From assembly GCA_050693895.1 (NCBI GenBank), contig JBOGWS010000019.1:1-64000 (forward strand): DNA of 64,000 nucleotides, written 5' to 3'. The position numbers and the translations under genes were made by a program. This DNA is from WHSV01 sp050693895 (GTDB taxonomy: Bacteria; Actinomycetota; CADDZG01; WHSQ01). Below, in pieces: positions 48,739 to 57,824 of the stretch; positions within the stretch are counted from its first letter, which is position 1, and each line of letters begins with the position of its first letter. The notes beneath the pieces were generated by a model. It was not told the origin of the DNA, ran no database searches, and saw only the letters and a list, made by a program, of their open reading frames with translations.

Positions 48739-49610
48739 CCAACGACCTCGTCGAGGAATGTCATGAAGGGCCGGTCGGCGACCCGCTCGTAAGCCTCGAG
48801 ATAACGCTGAGTCGTGGCGTTGACGACCTCCTGGGGCATGTCCGGAGCGGGCGGAGTATGGTCCCAGCCCTGCTCGTCGAGCCAGTCGCGCACGTATTGC
48901 TTGTCGAAGCTGGATTGGGACCGACCGGGCCTGTACAGGTCCTCGGGCCAGAACCGGCTGGAATCCGGAGTGAGGACCTCGTCGATCAGAACGACGTCGT
49001 TGCCGATCAGCCCGAACTCGAACTTCGTATCGGCGATGATGACGCCGCGCGCCGCCGCGAGCTCGGCCGCGCGCGCGTACATGTCCAATGCGTAGCCGCG
49101 CGCAGAGCGATACGCGTCGGCCCCCACGATGTCCGCGGCCTGCTCCTCGGTGATGTTCTCGTCGTGTCCGCTGGTGGCTTTGGTGGCAGGAGTTAGTAGA
49201 GGCTCATCGAGCGCACTCGACTCCCCGAGGCCCACGGGAAGCTTGTGCCCGCAGACCTCACCGGTCGACACGTACTCGCGCCAACCAGACCCCGATAGAT
49301 AACCTCGCACCACGAACTCGACCGGGAGCGGCTCTGCCTTGCGCACGAGCATCGCTCGGCCACGCAGATCACCCATCCCGACATCGGGCAGGTCCGCCCC
49401 CCGGTAGCTGATGAGGTGGTTGGGAACGTCCGAGAAGTACTCGAGCCAGTACGCGGAGAGTCCCGTAAGCACAAGCCCCTTGTTGGGAATGATCTGGGGG
49501 AGAACCACGTCGTAGGCTGAGATCCGATCCGTCGCCACCAGCAGCAGCCGTTCGTTGTCCACCTCGAACAACTCTCGGACCTTGCCCGAGCCAACGTGCT
49601 TGGTTGCCAC
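48735..49610 (-). CDS. purC: Phosphoribosylaminoimidazole-succinocarboxamide synthase
   Basis: A 291-aa SAICAR synthetase, close to the usual length of the longer actinobacterial form. It begins KHVGSGKVRELFEVDNERLL, with LLVATDRISAYDVVLPQIIP; the ATP/substrate region is EFVVRGYLSGSGWREYVSTG, and the C-terminus contains IIADTKFEFGLIG, LIDEVLTPDSSRFWP and FDKQYVRDWLDEQGW. It joins aspartate to CAIR with ATP. It follows purB by 13 bases and overlaps the Yip1 gene downstream. Confidence 0.95.
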   Translation of the reverse strand: MATKHVGSGKVRELFEVDNERLLLVATDRISAYDVVLPQIIPNKGLVLTGLSAYWLEYFSDVPNHLISYRGADLPDVGMGDLRGRAMLVRKAEPLPVEFVVRGYLSGSGWREYVSTGEVCGHKLPVGLGESSALDEPLLTPATKATSGHDENITEEQAADIVGADAYRSARGYALDMYARAAELAAARGVIIADTKFEFGLIGNDVVLIDEVLTPDSSRFWPEDLYRPGRSQSSFDKQYVRDWLDEQGWDHTPPAPDMPQEVVNATTQRYLEAYERVADRPFMTFLDEVVG

Positions 49611-49623
49611 TAGCCCGCCACCT

Positions 49624-50922
49624 CTAGAGATTCTCCAACCGTTCGAATACGACGTTCGTGTGTCGCAGGTAGTGCGTCTCGTCGAAGCAAGCTTCTATCT
49701 CCGACGGATCGAGATGCGTGGTTACGTCGGAGTCGCTCTTAAGCAACTCAATGAGTGGTCGACCTTCGTCCCACGCGGTCATGGCGTTGCGTTGCACGAG
49801 CCCGTACGCCTCCTCGCGCTGCAGAGTCCCCTTGGCGAGCAGCGCGGTCAGCACGCTCTGCGAGTTGACCAGTCCGTAGGACTCATCGAGGTTGTGCCGC
49901 ATGCGTTTGGCGTCGACCACGAGACCGTCGATCACCCAGCGCATCTTGGCGAGCATGTAGTCGAGAAGGATGCACGCATCCCCGAGCGTGACGCGCTCGA
50001 CACTCGAGTGACTGATGTCCCGCTCGTGCCACAACGATACGTTTTCGTACCCGGTCATCGCGTAGCTACGGAGAAGCCGAGCGAGCCCGCAGATCCGTTC
50101 GCTGATAACGGGGTTGCGCTTGTGCGGCATCGCCGAGCTGCCCTTCTGCCCCTCGGTGAACGGCTCGCGCACCTCGCGTACCTCCGTGCGCTGCAGGTGG
50201 CGAATCTCCTGGGCAAAGCGTTCGAGCCCGGCCCCCGTTAGCGCGATGGCCGACAGGAACTCCGCGTGCCGGTCGCGTGCCGTCACCTGGGTCGCTGCCG
50301 GTTCCACGGCAAGACCGAGACGGTCGCAGACATAGGACTCGATTTCGGGGTCCAGTTGGCTGTAGCTGCCCACCGCTCCGGAGAGCTTGCCCACCGCAAC
50401 GGAGTCGCGCGCCCTGCGGAGCCGGTCGCGGTCGCGCGCCAGCTCGAAGGCCCAGCCGGCGAGCTTGAGCCCGAACGTCGTCGGCTCGGCGTGAACGCCG
50501 TGCGTCCTCCCGGCCATCAGAGTACCGCGGTGCTCCAGCACTTTTGATTTCAATGCCTGGGTCAGCCGCCCGACCTCCTCTACGAGGAGATCACCCGCGT
50601 CCCTCAGCGCAACGGCCGTGGCGGTGTCGAGGACATCCGACGAGGTCATCCCGTAATGAATATGGCGGCCGGCCTCCCCGACGTTCTCGCGCACGTTCTC
50701 CACGAACGCAACCACATCGTGCTGACGCACCGATTCGATTTCGGCGATTCGATCGACGTCGAAGGTCGCCTTCTGCTTTATCTCGGTGAGGTCTTCGACC
50801 GGCACCTCGTCGAGCCGAACCCTGGCCTCGGTGGCGAGGATCTCGATCTCGAGCCAGCGCGCGAACTTGGCACGCTCGGAGAAGATGCCGGACATCTCCT
50901 CTCGGCTGTATCGGGGGATCAC
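49624..50922 (-). CDS. purB: Adenylosuccinate lyase
   Basis: A 432-aa fumarase/aspartase-superfamily lyase of the usual length. It has IPRYSREEMSGIFSERAKFA, the first catalytic region HYGMTSSDVLDTATAVALRD, MAGRTHGVHAEPTTFGLKLA (catalytic His) and the signature loop EGQKGSSAMPHKRNPVISER. It removes fumarate from SAICAR and adenylosuccinate. The GTG start at 50922 matches family N-termini; a much longer in-frame stretch to 51702 runs antisense through the methyltransferase gene and is rejected. A GGAG lies only about two bases upstream of the GTG, an unusually short spacing. Confidence 0.94.
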   Translation of the reverse strand: MIPRYSREEMSGIFSERAKFARWLEIEILATEARVRLDEVPVEDLTEIKQKATFDVDRIAEIESVRQHDVVAFVENVRENVGEAGRHIHYGMTSSDVLDTATAVALRDAGDLLVEEVGRLTQALKSKVLEHRGTLMAGRTHGVHAEPTTFGLKLAGWAFELARDRDRLRRARDSVAVGKLSGAVGSYSQLDPEIESYVCDRLGLAVEPAATQVTARDRHAEFLSAIALTGAGLERFAQEIRHLQRTEVREVREPFTEGQKGSSAMPHKRNPVISERICGLARLLRSYAMTGYENVSLWHERDISHSSVERVTLGDACILLDYMLAKMRWVIDGLVVDAKRMRHNLDESYGLVNSQSVLTALLAKGTLQREEAYGLVQRNAMTAWDEGRPLIELLKSDSDVTTHLDPSEIEACFDETHYLRHTNVVFERLENL

Positions 50923-51018
50923 AGCTCCATGATAGATGCGGACCGCGCGTGGGCCCCGCGTTTCTGGGCCATCGGCCGGCGCAGATCCGGCCCTTTGACG
51001 AACAATTAGGCTGAGGTC

Positions 51019-51795
51019 ATGAAACGAGCGGAATCCCTCGTCTTCGACCGCGCGGTCGACTACTACGACAAGACTCGCTCTCTCTCGAGCGCCAGCATGG
51101 ACAAGCTTGTCCCCCTGATTCGGGGAGAGGTCGGCGACGGGCCGTGCCTCGAGATCGGTGTCGGAACCGGCCGTATCGCCCTGCCGCTTCAGGCGGACGG
51201 CACCGCCATGGTGGGCCTCGATCTGTCGCAGCCGATGTTGCGGCGACTGGTGCACAACGCCGACGGGCGACTTCCGTTTCCACTGGTGGCGGCGGACGCC
51301 TCTTCGCTCCCCTTCGCCGAAGGCTCGTTCTCGGCCGCCCTCGCCGTCCACGTCCTCCATCTGATTCCCGAATGGCACCGGGCCCTGGCGGAGCTCGTCC
51401 GGGTCGTTCGCTCGGGCGGCGCGCTCGTGATTGATATCGGCCGTCAAACTCAGGGCCCGTTTCGCGACCTGCTGGCCGAATTCGCGGCGGCGGCGAACAT
51501 CCCCGAGACTCACCGTGGAATCAACGACACGGACGAGCTCGACGCCGAGATGGCCGGGCTCGATGCGGAGCTCACCCAGTCCGAGGCCATCGTGGAGCGG
51601 CGCTCGGCCACCTATGACAAGACGATCGAGGCGCTCGGTGCCGGGACGTACTCGATCACATGGGCGGCCGACGAGGCGACGAGACGGCGGGCGGCGGCCC
51701 ACACCCGGCGGTGGGCCGAGGACCGCTACGGCCCCTTAACCGAACGCTACGACTACCACCTGGAGATCGCCCTCCGCACCTACCGTCTCCCGTAA
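51019..51795 (+). CDS. Class I SAM-dependent methyltransferase
   Basis: A 258-aa methyltransferase of the Methyltransf_11/25 type. Motif I is CLEIGVGTGRIALPL, motif II MVGLDLSQPMLRRLV, the loop LVAADASSLPFAEGSFSAAL is the standard acidic loop, and HLIPEWHRALAELVRVVRSG is motif III. The substrate is unknown: related proteins act on lipids, sterol-like compounds or small molecules. It is transcribed against the flanking purine genes and splits the pur cluster in two, diverging from purB and converging with purK at a shared terminator. Confidence 0.9.
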   Translation: MKRAESLVFDRAVDYYDKTRSLSSASMDKLVPLIRGEVGDGPCLEIGVGTGRIALPLQADGTAMVGLDLSQPMLRRLVHNADGRLPFPLVAADASSLPFAEGSFSAALAVHVLHLIPEWHRALAELVRVVRSGGALVIDIGRQTQGPFRDLLAEFAAAANIPETHRGINDTDELDAEMAGLDAELTQSEAIVERRSATYDKTIEALGAGTYSITWAADEATRRRAAAHTRRWAEDRYGPLTERYDYHLEIALRTYRLP

Positions 51796-51802
51796 TTCGA
51801 TT

Positions 51803-51863
51803 CTGAGCGGGGGAGCTTCCGCCAGACGGGCTCAACGCACAGAGAAGCCTGTCCCCCGCTCAG
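51803..51863. terminator. Bidirectional hairpin between the methyltransferase gene and purK
   Basis: CTGAGCGGGGGA pairs perfectly with TCCCCCGCTCAG (12 bp) and, after a 3-base bulge, GCTTC pairs with GAAGC, around a loop of about 24 bases. It lies between convergent genes and reaches into the last codons of purK. There is no T-tract. Confidence 0.6.
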
Positions 51864-52945
51864 CCCACCAGGGCCGTCAGGCGAGCCAACCGTTCCTCAA
51901 GCTCCTCTGGGTCGTCCGCGACCAGGTTCACGTGACCGAGCTTCCGGCCCGCCCGCGGTTGTTTGTCGTACAGATGCAGGTGCGCCCCCTCGATCCGTAG
52001 CAGCTCGTCGAGATCCGGGAGTGCTCCGACCAGGTTGACCATCGCGCTGTGACCGAGCGCCCGGGTAGAGCCGAGTGGGCGTCCCGTGATCGCACGCAGG
52101 TGGTTGGCGAACTGGGAGGTTAGCGCTCCCTCGATGGTCCAGTGGCCCGAGTTGTGCACACGCGGAGCCATCTCGTTACCCAGGAGTCGATCGCCGACCT
52201 GAAAGAGTTCGATCGCGAGCACACCGACGTAGTCCAGCTCCTCCATGATCGAGCGCGCGCAGGACTCGGCGGCCGACTCGACCTCCGGCGCGAGTGCGGG
52301 GGCCGGAGCGCGCGAGACCCGCAGGATTCCTTGGTTGTGCACGTTCTCGACGACCGGATAGACGGCCGTCTCACCGTTTGTCGAACGAACCGCCAGAACC
52401 GATAGCTCCCGATAGAAATCGACCAGCGCCTCGACGATGAGGTCCTTACCCCCGAGCTCGTCCCAGCAGCGGTCGAGGTCGGCTCGAGCGCGGATCACGG
52501 ACTGCCCCTTGCCGTCGTAGCCCTCGTGACGAGTCTTGGTCAGCGCGGGGAGGCCCACCGAAGCCACCGCAGCTTCGAGCTCTGCACGCGTTGAGACCGC
52601 GACGAACGCGGGAGTGGCCAGTCCGAGACGCGTGAACAGTTCCTTCTCCGTGAGACGATCCTGCGCCACATCGAGGACACCAGGGTGGGGATGAACGGGC
52701 GTACGTTCGGCGATTCGTCGCGCGGAGGAGGCCGGGACTCGTTCGAACTCGTAGGTCACGACGTCGCAGTGCTCGGCCATCCAATCGAGTGCAACGGGAT
52801 CGTCGTAGGTGGCGACGATTAGGTGAGCGAGATCGCGCACTCCGCACTCGGGCGATGGATCGATCGATGCAAATCGTTCGCCGAGCGGGTAACCGGCAAG
52901 CGCCAGCATCCGGGCGAGCTGACCGCCTCCCAGTACTCCAATCAA
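51860..52945 (-). CDS. purK: N5-carboxyaminoimidazole ribonucleotide synthase
   Basis: A 361-aa ATP-grasp enzyme. IGVLGGGQLARMLALAGYPL is the classic PurK start. The ATP-grasp core includes LTKTRHEGYDGKGQSVI, VYPVVENVHNQGILRVSRAP, and LLGNEMAPRVHNSGHWTIEG, with the metal-binding Glu/Asn. It carboxylates AIR with bicarbonate and ATP. The start is a TTG overlapping the purE TGA; a longer stretch through purE in the same frame is not coding. The C-terminus meets the bidirectional hairpin. Confidence 0.94.
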   Translation of the reverse strand: MIGVLGGGQLARMLALAGYPLGERFASIDPSPECGVRDLAHLIVATYDDPVALDWMAEHCDVVTYEFERVPASSARRIAERTPVHPHPGVLDVAQDRLTEKELFTRLGLATPAFVAVSTRAELEAAVASVGLPALTKTRHEGYDGKGQSVIRARADLDRCWDELGGKDLIVEALVDFYRELSVLAVRSTNGETAVYPVVENVHNQGILRVSRAPAPALAPEVESAAESCARSIMEELDYVGVLAIELFQVGDRLLGNEMAPRVHNSGHWTIEGALTSQFANHLRAITGRPLGSTRALGHSAMVNLVGALPDLDELLRIEGAHLHLYDKQPRAGRKLGHVNLVADDPEELEERLARLTALVG

Positions 52946-53439
52946 TCCGCGGGCTCGCGCGGGTCGCCGTCCTGCAGAACTCTCTCCGTTTGAGCTGCGA
53001 CAAATCGCTCGACGGAGGTGCGCACGGCGTCGTGCTTGATGGCAAGGATGCGGGCGGCGAGATGTGCTGCGTTCGTCGCGCCCGCCGTGCCGATGGCGAG
53101 CGTTCCGACCGGTACCCCGCCGGGCATCTGGACGATCGACAACAGAGAGTCGAGGCCCTTCAGCGCACGTGACTGCACGGGCACTCCCAGCACGGGAAGA
53201 GGTGTCTTGGACGCAAGCATGCCGGGTAGGTGCGCAGCACCTCCGGCCCCCGCAACGATCACCTCGATCCCGCGCTCGGCGGCGCCCGACGCGTACTCGA
53301 ACAACAGATCCGGTGTGCGGTGCGCGCTCACGACCCTGACCTCGTGGGCGACGTCGAGCTCGTCGAGTACATCGGCGGCCCACTTCATCGTGTCCCAGTC
53401 ACTCCGGGAGCCCATCACGATTCCCACCAGTGCCGTCAC
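52942..53439 (-). CDS. purE: 5-(carboxyamino)imidazole ribonucleotide mutase
   Basis: A 165-aa class I PurE: VGIVMGSRSDWDTMKWAADV, VVSAHRTPDLLFEYASGAAE with the catalytic His, IEVIVAGAGGAAHLPGMLAS and TPLPVLGVPVQSRALKGLDS. It converts N5-CAIR to CAIR and works with PurK. It overlaps purD by four bases and purK at TTGA. Confidence 0.96.
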   Translation of the reverse strand: MTALVGIVMGSRSDWDTMKWAADVLDELDVAHEVRVVSAHRTPDLLFEYASGAAERGIEVIVAGAGGAAHLPGMLASKTPLPVLGVPVQSRALKGLDSLLSIVQMPGGVPVGTLAIGTAGATNAAHLAARILAIKHDAVRTSVERFVAAQTERVLQDGDPREPAD

Positions 53440-54713
53440 GACGAAACCTCCGCAGCCCTAAGTCCAATGTCGAACCGTTGATGCTTGCCATCGAAGGTGA
53501 TCCCGTTTGTTGCCTCGTACGCGCGTTCACGCGCGGCTACGAAATCGTCGCCAAGTGCGCTCACGGCCAGGACGCGCCCGCCCGAGGTCACCAGACGCTG
53601 CCCATCCCGTGCGGTGCCCGCGTGAAACACCATCACGTCGTCCATGCCTTCGACCTCGTCGAGCCCGTGGATCTCGGCGCCCACCTCGTAGCTTCCCGGG
53701 TAACCCCCCGACGCGAGCACGACGCTGACACATGTCTGAGGTGACCACTCGAGTCGTGATCCCGCCAGCTCGCCCGTCGCCGTCGCCAGCAGGACCTCGC
53801 CGAAATCGCTGCGCAGGCGCGGCAGGAGAGCCTGGGTTTCCGGATCTCCGAAGCGGGCGTTGAACTCGACCACGCGCGGCCCCCGGCTCGTCAGCGCCAG
53901 GCCCGCATACAGCGCCCCCACGAAGGGAGCGCCGGCTTCGGCCGTGGCGCGCACCATTGGTTCGATGACCCCGGAAAGAATCTGCTCGGCGGTCTCCGGT
54001 GGGCATACCGGCACCGGGCTGTAGGAACCCATGCCCCCGGTGTTGGGGCCGGCATCGTCGTCGAAGACCCGCTTGTAATCCTGTGCGGCCTCGCATCCGA
54101 CGATCGCCTCCCCGTCGGTGAAGGCGATAAGAGACGTCTCCTCGCCGTCGAGAAACTCCTCGATGACGACACTCGCTCCGGCATCGCCGAAGACGCGCCG
54201 CTCGATCCGATCGCGTACGGCCTCGACGGCCTCGTCCCGATCCGTTGCAACGAGGACTCCCTTTCCGGCGGCAAGGCCGTCGGCCTTGACGACGTAGGGG
54301 GGGCCGAGCTCGTCCATGAATCCCACCGCCTTGTCGACCTCGTCGAAGGCCTGCCAGCGCGCGGTGGGAACGCCCCCTCGGTCCATCAGATTCTTCGCGT
54401 ACGATTTCGATCCCTCGATGCGAGCAGCGTTCGCGTTCGGCCCGAATACCTTGAGGCCCTCAGCACGAAGTGCGTCACCCACTCCGGCAACGAGCGGCGC
54501 CTCGGGCCCAATCACCACCAGGTCCGCGTTTACCGAACGAGCGGATTCGACTGCCGTGGCGGGAGAGCCGGCATCCACGTCAAGCACTTCCGCGATGCGA
54601 GCGATGCCGGGATTGCCGGGAGCCGCGAACACACTTCCGATGGAGGGTGAGCGCGCCAGTGCCCAGGCCAGAGCGCTCTCGCGGCCTCCTGAGCCTATGA
54701 CGAGAACTCTCAT
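53436..54713 (-). CDS. purD: Phosphoribosylamine-glycine ligase
   Basis: A 425-aa GAR synthetase of the ATP-grasp family: RVLVIGSGGRESALAWALAR, GDALRAEGLKVFGPNANAAR, PYVVKADGLAAGKGVLVATD, EEFLDGEETSLIAFTDGEAI, PNTGGMGSYSPVPVCPPETA and VVEFNARFGDPETQALLPRL are all in family order. The ATG at 54713 overlaps the purA stop by four bases, and longer starts lie in purA. It joins glycine to phosphoribosylamine, the product of PurF. Confidence 0.95.
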   Translation of the reverse strand: MRVLVIGSGGRESALAWALARSPSIGSVFAAPGNPGIARIAEVLDVDAGSPATAVESARSVNADLVVIGPEAPLVAGVGDALRAEGLKVFGPNANAARIEGSKSYAKNLMDRGGVPTARWQAFDEVDKAVGFMDELGPPYVVKADGLAAGKGVLVATDRDEAVEAVRDRIERRVFGDAGASVVIEEFLDGEETSLIAFTDGEAIVGCEAAQDYKRVFDDDAGPNTGGMGSYSPVPVCPPETAEQILSGVIEPMVRATAEAGAPFVGALYAGLALTSRGPRVVEFNARFGDPETQALLPRLRSDFGEVLLATATGELAGSRLEWSPQTCVSVVLASGGYPGSYEVGAEIHGLDEVEGMDDVMVFHAGTARDGQRLVTSGGRVLAVSALGDDFVAARERAYEATNGITFDGKHQRFDIGLRAAEVSS

Positions 54714-55993
54714 GGCACGTCCCTCACGTGGACGATCTCGTCGCGCTCCGGACCCACCGATGCCCACGAAACGGGGGTACCGACCAGGTCCTCAATGGTC
54801 TCCAGATAGGCGCGCGCCTCCTTCGGCAAGTCGTCGACCGAACGAGCGCCCGTGATGTCGCCGCCCCATCCCGGAAACTCCTCGTAGGCGGGGGTGCACT
54901 TGTTGAAGATCGTTTGATGGGGCGGGAACTCCTCGTAACGTTCGCCCTCGTACCGATACGCAGTGCATACCTTGATCGACTCGAATGAACTGAGCACGTC
55001 CAGCTTCGTGACGACGAGTTCGGTCAACGTGTTCAAGCGCGCCGCGTAACGACCCGCTACCGCATCGAACCACCCGCACCGCCGCTTGCGCCCCGTCGTT
55101 GTGCCGTACTCTCCGCCCACCTCGACCAGAACGTCCGCGTCGGCTGGATCGGCCTCGGACGGGAAGGGGCCCGAGCCGACGCGCGTGCAGTACGACTTGG
55201 TGATGCCGATGATGCGCTCGATGTCGCGCGGCCCGACCCCCGCTCCTGCGCACGCGCCTCCCGCTATCGGATTCGAGGAGGTGACGTACGGATACGTGCC
55301 ATGGTCGAGATCCAGCATCGTCGCCTGGGCCCCCTCGAACAATACATTCTCCCCGTTGTCGAGGGCCCTTTGCACCAGTAGTGCGGTGTCGGAGATGTGA
55401 GAGCGCAGCCGCTCCCCGTACTCGATGTACTGCTCTCTGATCTCGTTCTCGTCGACGGGCAATCGCCCGAAGACGCGCGTGAGGACCAGGTTCTTCTCTT
55501 TGAGAGCCACCTTGAGTTTGGTCGAGAAGATCTTCTCCTCGAGCAGGTCCTGCATTCTGATGCCGATGCGCGCGGCTTTATCGGCGTAAGCCGGCCCGAT
55601 CCCGCGCTTGGTCGTCCCCAGCCTGTTCCGCCCGAGGAACCTCTCGGTCACTTTGTCGAGCTCGAGGTGGTACGGCATGATGACGTGCGCGTTTCCGGAG
55701 ATTTTCAGCCCCGATGTATCGATACCCCGCTGGGTGAGTGCGGTCATCTCGTCCAGGAGCACTCCCGGATCGATTACAACCCCGGGTCCGATCACCGGCG
55801 TGCAGTGCTCGTAGAGGATTCCCGTTGGGACGAGGTGCAGCGCATACTTCTCGTCACCGACGACGATCGTATGGCCCGCGTTGTTGCCACCCTGGTAACG
55901 CACGACGTAGTCGGTGTGCTCCGCGAGGAGGTCCGTGACCTTGCCCTTGCCCTCGTCGCCCCACTGGATGCCGACGAGGGCCGTGCCTGACAT
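54710..55993 (-). CDS. purA: Adenylosuccinate synthetase
   Basis: A 427-aa GTP-dependent enzyme with VGIQWGDEGKGKVTDLLAEH (GTP-binding P-loop-like element and catalytic Asp), YQGGNNAGHTIVVGDEKYAL (catalytic His), TTKRGIGPAYADKAARIGIR, DLDHGTYPYVTSSNPIAGG and GSGPFPSEADPAD. It commits IMP to AMP. It is the first gene of the purA-D-E-K unit; AGGAAGGA lies 10 bases upstream of the ATG. Dodecin is encoded 26 bases upstream on the same strand. Confidence 0.96.
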   Translation of the reverse strand: MSGTALVGIQWGDEGKGKVTDLLAEHTDYVVRYQGGNNAGHTIVVGDEKYALHLVPTGILYEHCTPVIGPGVVIDPGVLLDEMTALTQRGIDTSGLKISGNAHVIMPYHLELDKVTERFLGRNRLGTTKRGIGPAYADKAARIGIRMQDLLEEKIFSTKLKVALKEKNLVLTRVFGRLPVDENEIREQYIEYGERLRSHISDTALLVQRALDNGENVLFEGAQATMLDLDHGTYPYVTSSNPIAGGACAGAGVGPRDIERIIGITKSYCTRVGSGPFPSEADPADADVLVEVGGEYGTTTGRKRRCGWFDAVAGRYAARLNTLTELVVTKLDVLSSFESIKVCTAYRYEGERYEEFPPHQTIFNKCTPAYEEFPGWGGDITGARSVDDLPKEARAYLETIEDLVGTPVSWASVGPERDEIVHVRDVP

Positions 55994-56019
55994 GGCTTAG
56001 TGATCCTTCCTGTAACCGG

Positions 56020-56223
56020 CTAGCGTTCGATACGGAACTTGATGCGCACGTGGGTGAGATACTCAACGATCTTGCCGTTGTCGACCTTGCACGACGTCTC
56101 GAGCACGTCCATTGCATCGATTCCACGGATGGTCCTCGATGCCTCGGCCAGCGCCTGCTCCGCTGCATCCGTCCACGACTCGCCCGACACGCCAACGAGA
56201 TCTATGGTCTTGATCACAGCCAC
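56020..56223 (-). CDS. Dodecin family protein
   Basis: A 67-aa protein of the dodecin fold (beta-alpha-beta-beta): IKTIDLVGVSGESWTDAAEQ, ALAEASRTIRGIDAMDVLET, then KIVEYLTHVRIKFRIER. Dodecins form hollow dodecamers that store riboflavin or FMN. The aromatic residue that stacks on flavin in canonical members ('RWFEV') is replaced (IDAMDVLE), as is the Gln of 'yQVtlkV' (YLTHVRI). The start is a GTG with AAGGGG upstream. It stands between the RDD gene and purA. Confidence 0.85.
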   Translation of the reverse strand: MAVIKTIDLVGVSGESWTDAAEQALAEASRTIRGIDAMDVLETSCKVDNGKIVEYLTHVRIKFRIER

Positions 56224-56264
56224 CTATGCACCCCTTCGCTCAGGATCGTCGCAACCCCGGCATC

Positions 56265-57146
56265 CTACCGGGGAGCCGTCACGACCACGCTGTTTGCGAG
56301 TTTGTCGTGCCACGCCTGGCGCTGCGAATCCCACATGGGCCATAGGAGGTTGACAAGCCCGGGGAGGTAGGCGAACACCCAGAACATGCCCATGAGCACC
56401 CATCGCAAGAACGCTCGACCGGGTCCGATTCGAGTGCCGTCGTACTGGTCGGCGACGCGGATTCTCATCAAGCGTTTACCAAGCGTCGCGCCGCTCTCGC
56501 CTCCATTGGACAAGGCGAAGTAGGCGGAGAAAAACACGAAGTAGCACAGGGCAAAGGCCACGATCATCGCGACGGCGCGCGTCGTCGAGTCGATCTCGTT
56601 GGCGAAGGGATCCAAGGACCCAGGCACTATCGCGGCGTCGATGATGGTCAAGACGAGAAGCGTAGGCCCCCACGTTGCGAACAGGTCCACGAGAATGGCG
56701 CAGAAGCGTTGCCACCAATTGGCGAAGACGACGGGCGTCCCGGCCGCCCACGCCGGTGCCGGTTTCGGCTTCGCCGGGATGGGCGCATAAGGCACCGGTG
56801 GATACTGCTGGGGCGCCGATGATCCAGGCGGTCCGGGGTGCGGCCACTGCGCGGGCGGTGAGGCTTCGGGCCACGGCGGAGGGGGGGCCGGGGTCACCGG
56901 TGGAGGCGGAGGTGGCCCATCGCCATAGGTGTAACCGGGCGGTGCGCCGGGGGCCACAACGTGTTCGGACGGCGGGGGCGGACGCGCTCGAGCATCTCGC
57001 TCCTCGGGCGCGGACACAGGGATCGGGACGGCCGGTGGACCGTAGGGGTGATAGTCCCAGCTATCGCTCCGGACGTTCCAGTAGATCCAGTGACCGTCCG
57101 CGCGCCGCATCCACCACGCTCCGGCTCGATAAATGGGTTCGTCCAC
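56265..57146 (-). CDS. RDD family membrane protein with N-terminal Trp-rich module and proline-rich linker
   Basis: A 293-aa protein in three parts. Residues 10-36 are a Trp-rich module (WWMRRADGHWIYWN). About 40-125 is a disordered Pro/Ala/Gly linker (GDGPPPPPPVTPAPPPPWP). About 130-293 is an RDD domain with three or four membrane helices: ANWWQRFCAILVDLF (Arg and Asp of RDD), GESGATLGKRLMRIRV and RQAWHDKLANSVVVTAP. RDD proteins are membrane proteins, some linked to ion transport. It begins with a GTG after AGGTGAGG. The N-terminal module recurs in the zinc-ribbon protein encoded 1.3 kb away. Confidence 0.82.
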   Translation of the reverse strand: MDEPIYRAGAWWMRRADGHWIYWNVRSDSWDYHPYGPPAVPIPVSAPEERDARARPPPPSEHVVAPGAPPGYTYGDGPPPPPPVTPAPPPPWPEASPPAQWPHPGPPGSSAPQQYPPVPYAPIPAKPKPAPAWAAGTPVVFANWWQRFCAILVDLFATWGPTLLVLTIIDAAIVPGSLDPFANEIDSTTRAVAMIVAFALCYFVFFSAYFALSNGGESGATLGKRLMRIRVADQYDGTRIGPGRAFLRWVLMGMFWVFAYLPGLVNLLWPMWDSQRQAWHDKLANSVVVTAPR

Positions 57147-57265
57147 AGCCTCACCTGTCGCAGGGATAGCTCCGCCGCGCCGGCGGCGAGATCAATGGTC
57201 CTCTTGTCCCATCGTCGCATATGGTCGCCCCCCGATGGGCGGAGTAGCGTGAGGGAAACAGAGAC

Positions 57266-57754
57266 ATGAGAGCTAACACGACGACCAGAAGACGGTCGAC
57301 GCGACCTGAATTCGTCATCGGGCTGAGCGGAGTCACCCTCCTCGTGTTCTCGTTCGTACCCTGGTGGGGCTCGATCACCACGAGCTCGCTGAGGCTGGGA
57401 GGGAGCGGTCTGCTACCCTCGGCGACCAGTAGCTTCAACGCCTATTACGGATACGGATGGACGCTTGAGCTTGCGATCATTCTGGGAATGGCTGCCACCG
57501 GCCTCGTTCTGGGTCGAGGGCTCGCGAAGGTTCGCTTCCCTCGCTGGCTCTACTTCTGGATCGGTCTTGCCATGATCGTCTTGGCGCTCGCGTCGGTCGT
57601 CCGAGGACCTGCCTCGAGCGGATTCGAGGGTGTGGCGGGGATCGAGGTGTCTCGGGAGCCCCTGGTTGTCGCGGCGCTTGTCCCGTGTGTGCTCATCGCT
57701 CTCGCGGGAATCGGGTTCGCTCGGAGTCAGCGCGGGAAACGAAAGAGAAGGTAG
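57266..57754 (+). CDS. Small membrane protein, tandem paralogue 1
   Basis: A 162-aa protein with four hydrophobic segments and basic ends. The first helix region FVIGLSGVTLLVFSFVPWWG is followed by an extracytoplasmic Ser/Gly-rich loop and ELAIILGMAATGLVLGRGLA. It is similar in length, topology and the 'G.sGV.l...s..PwWGS' segment to the next gene, so the two probably arose by duplication. No function is recognised. The ATG at 57266 follows GTGAGGGAAAC. Confidence 0.72.
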   Translation: MRANTTTRRRSTRPEFVIGLSGVTLLVFSFVPWWGSITTSSLRLGGSGLLPSATSSFNAYYGYGWTLELAIILGMAATGLVLGRGLAKVRFPRWLYFWIGLAMIVLALASVVRGPASSGFEGVAGIEVSREPLVVAALVPCVLIALAGIGFARSQRGKRKRR

Positions 57755-57824
57755 CGCGAACCCTGGTTCGGTTGGTCGGGGATGCCTATAGTGCGAGCAG
57801 AATCAGTCGGCGAAAAAGGATGGG

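Noticed and set aside
50923..51702. Long in-frame extension upstream of purB
   Set aside because: It runs antisense through the whole methyltransferase gene, has Arg/Gly-rich shadow composition, and the family N-terminus is at the GTG at 50922.
52946..53383. Upstream extension of purK through purE
   Set aside because: PurK homologues begin at IGVLGGGQLARML, and the extension is a frame shadow of purE.
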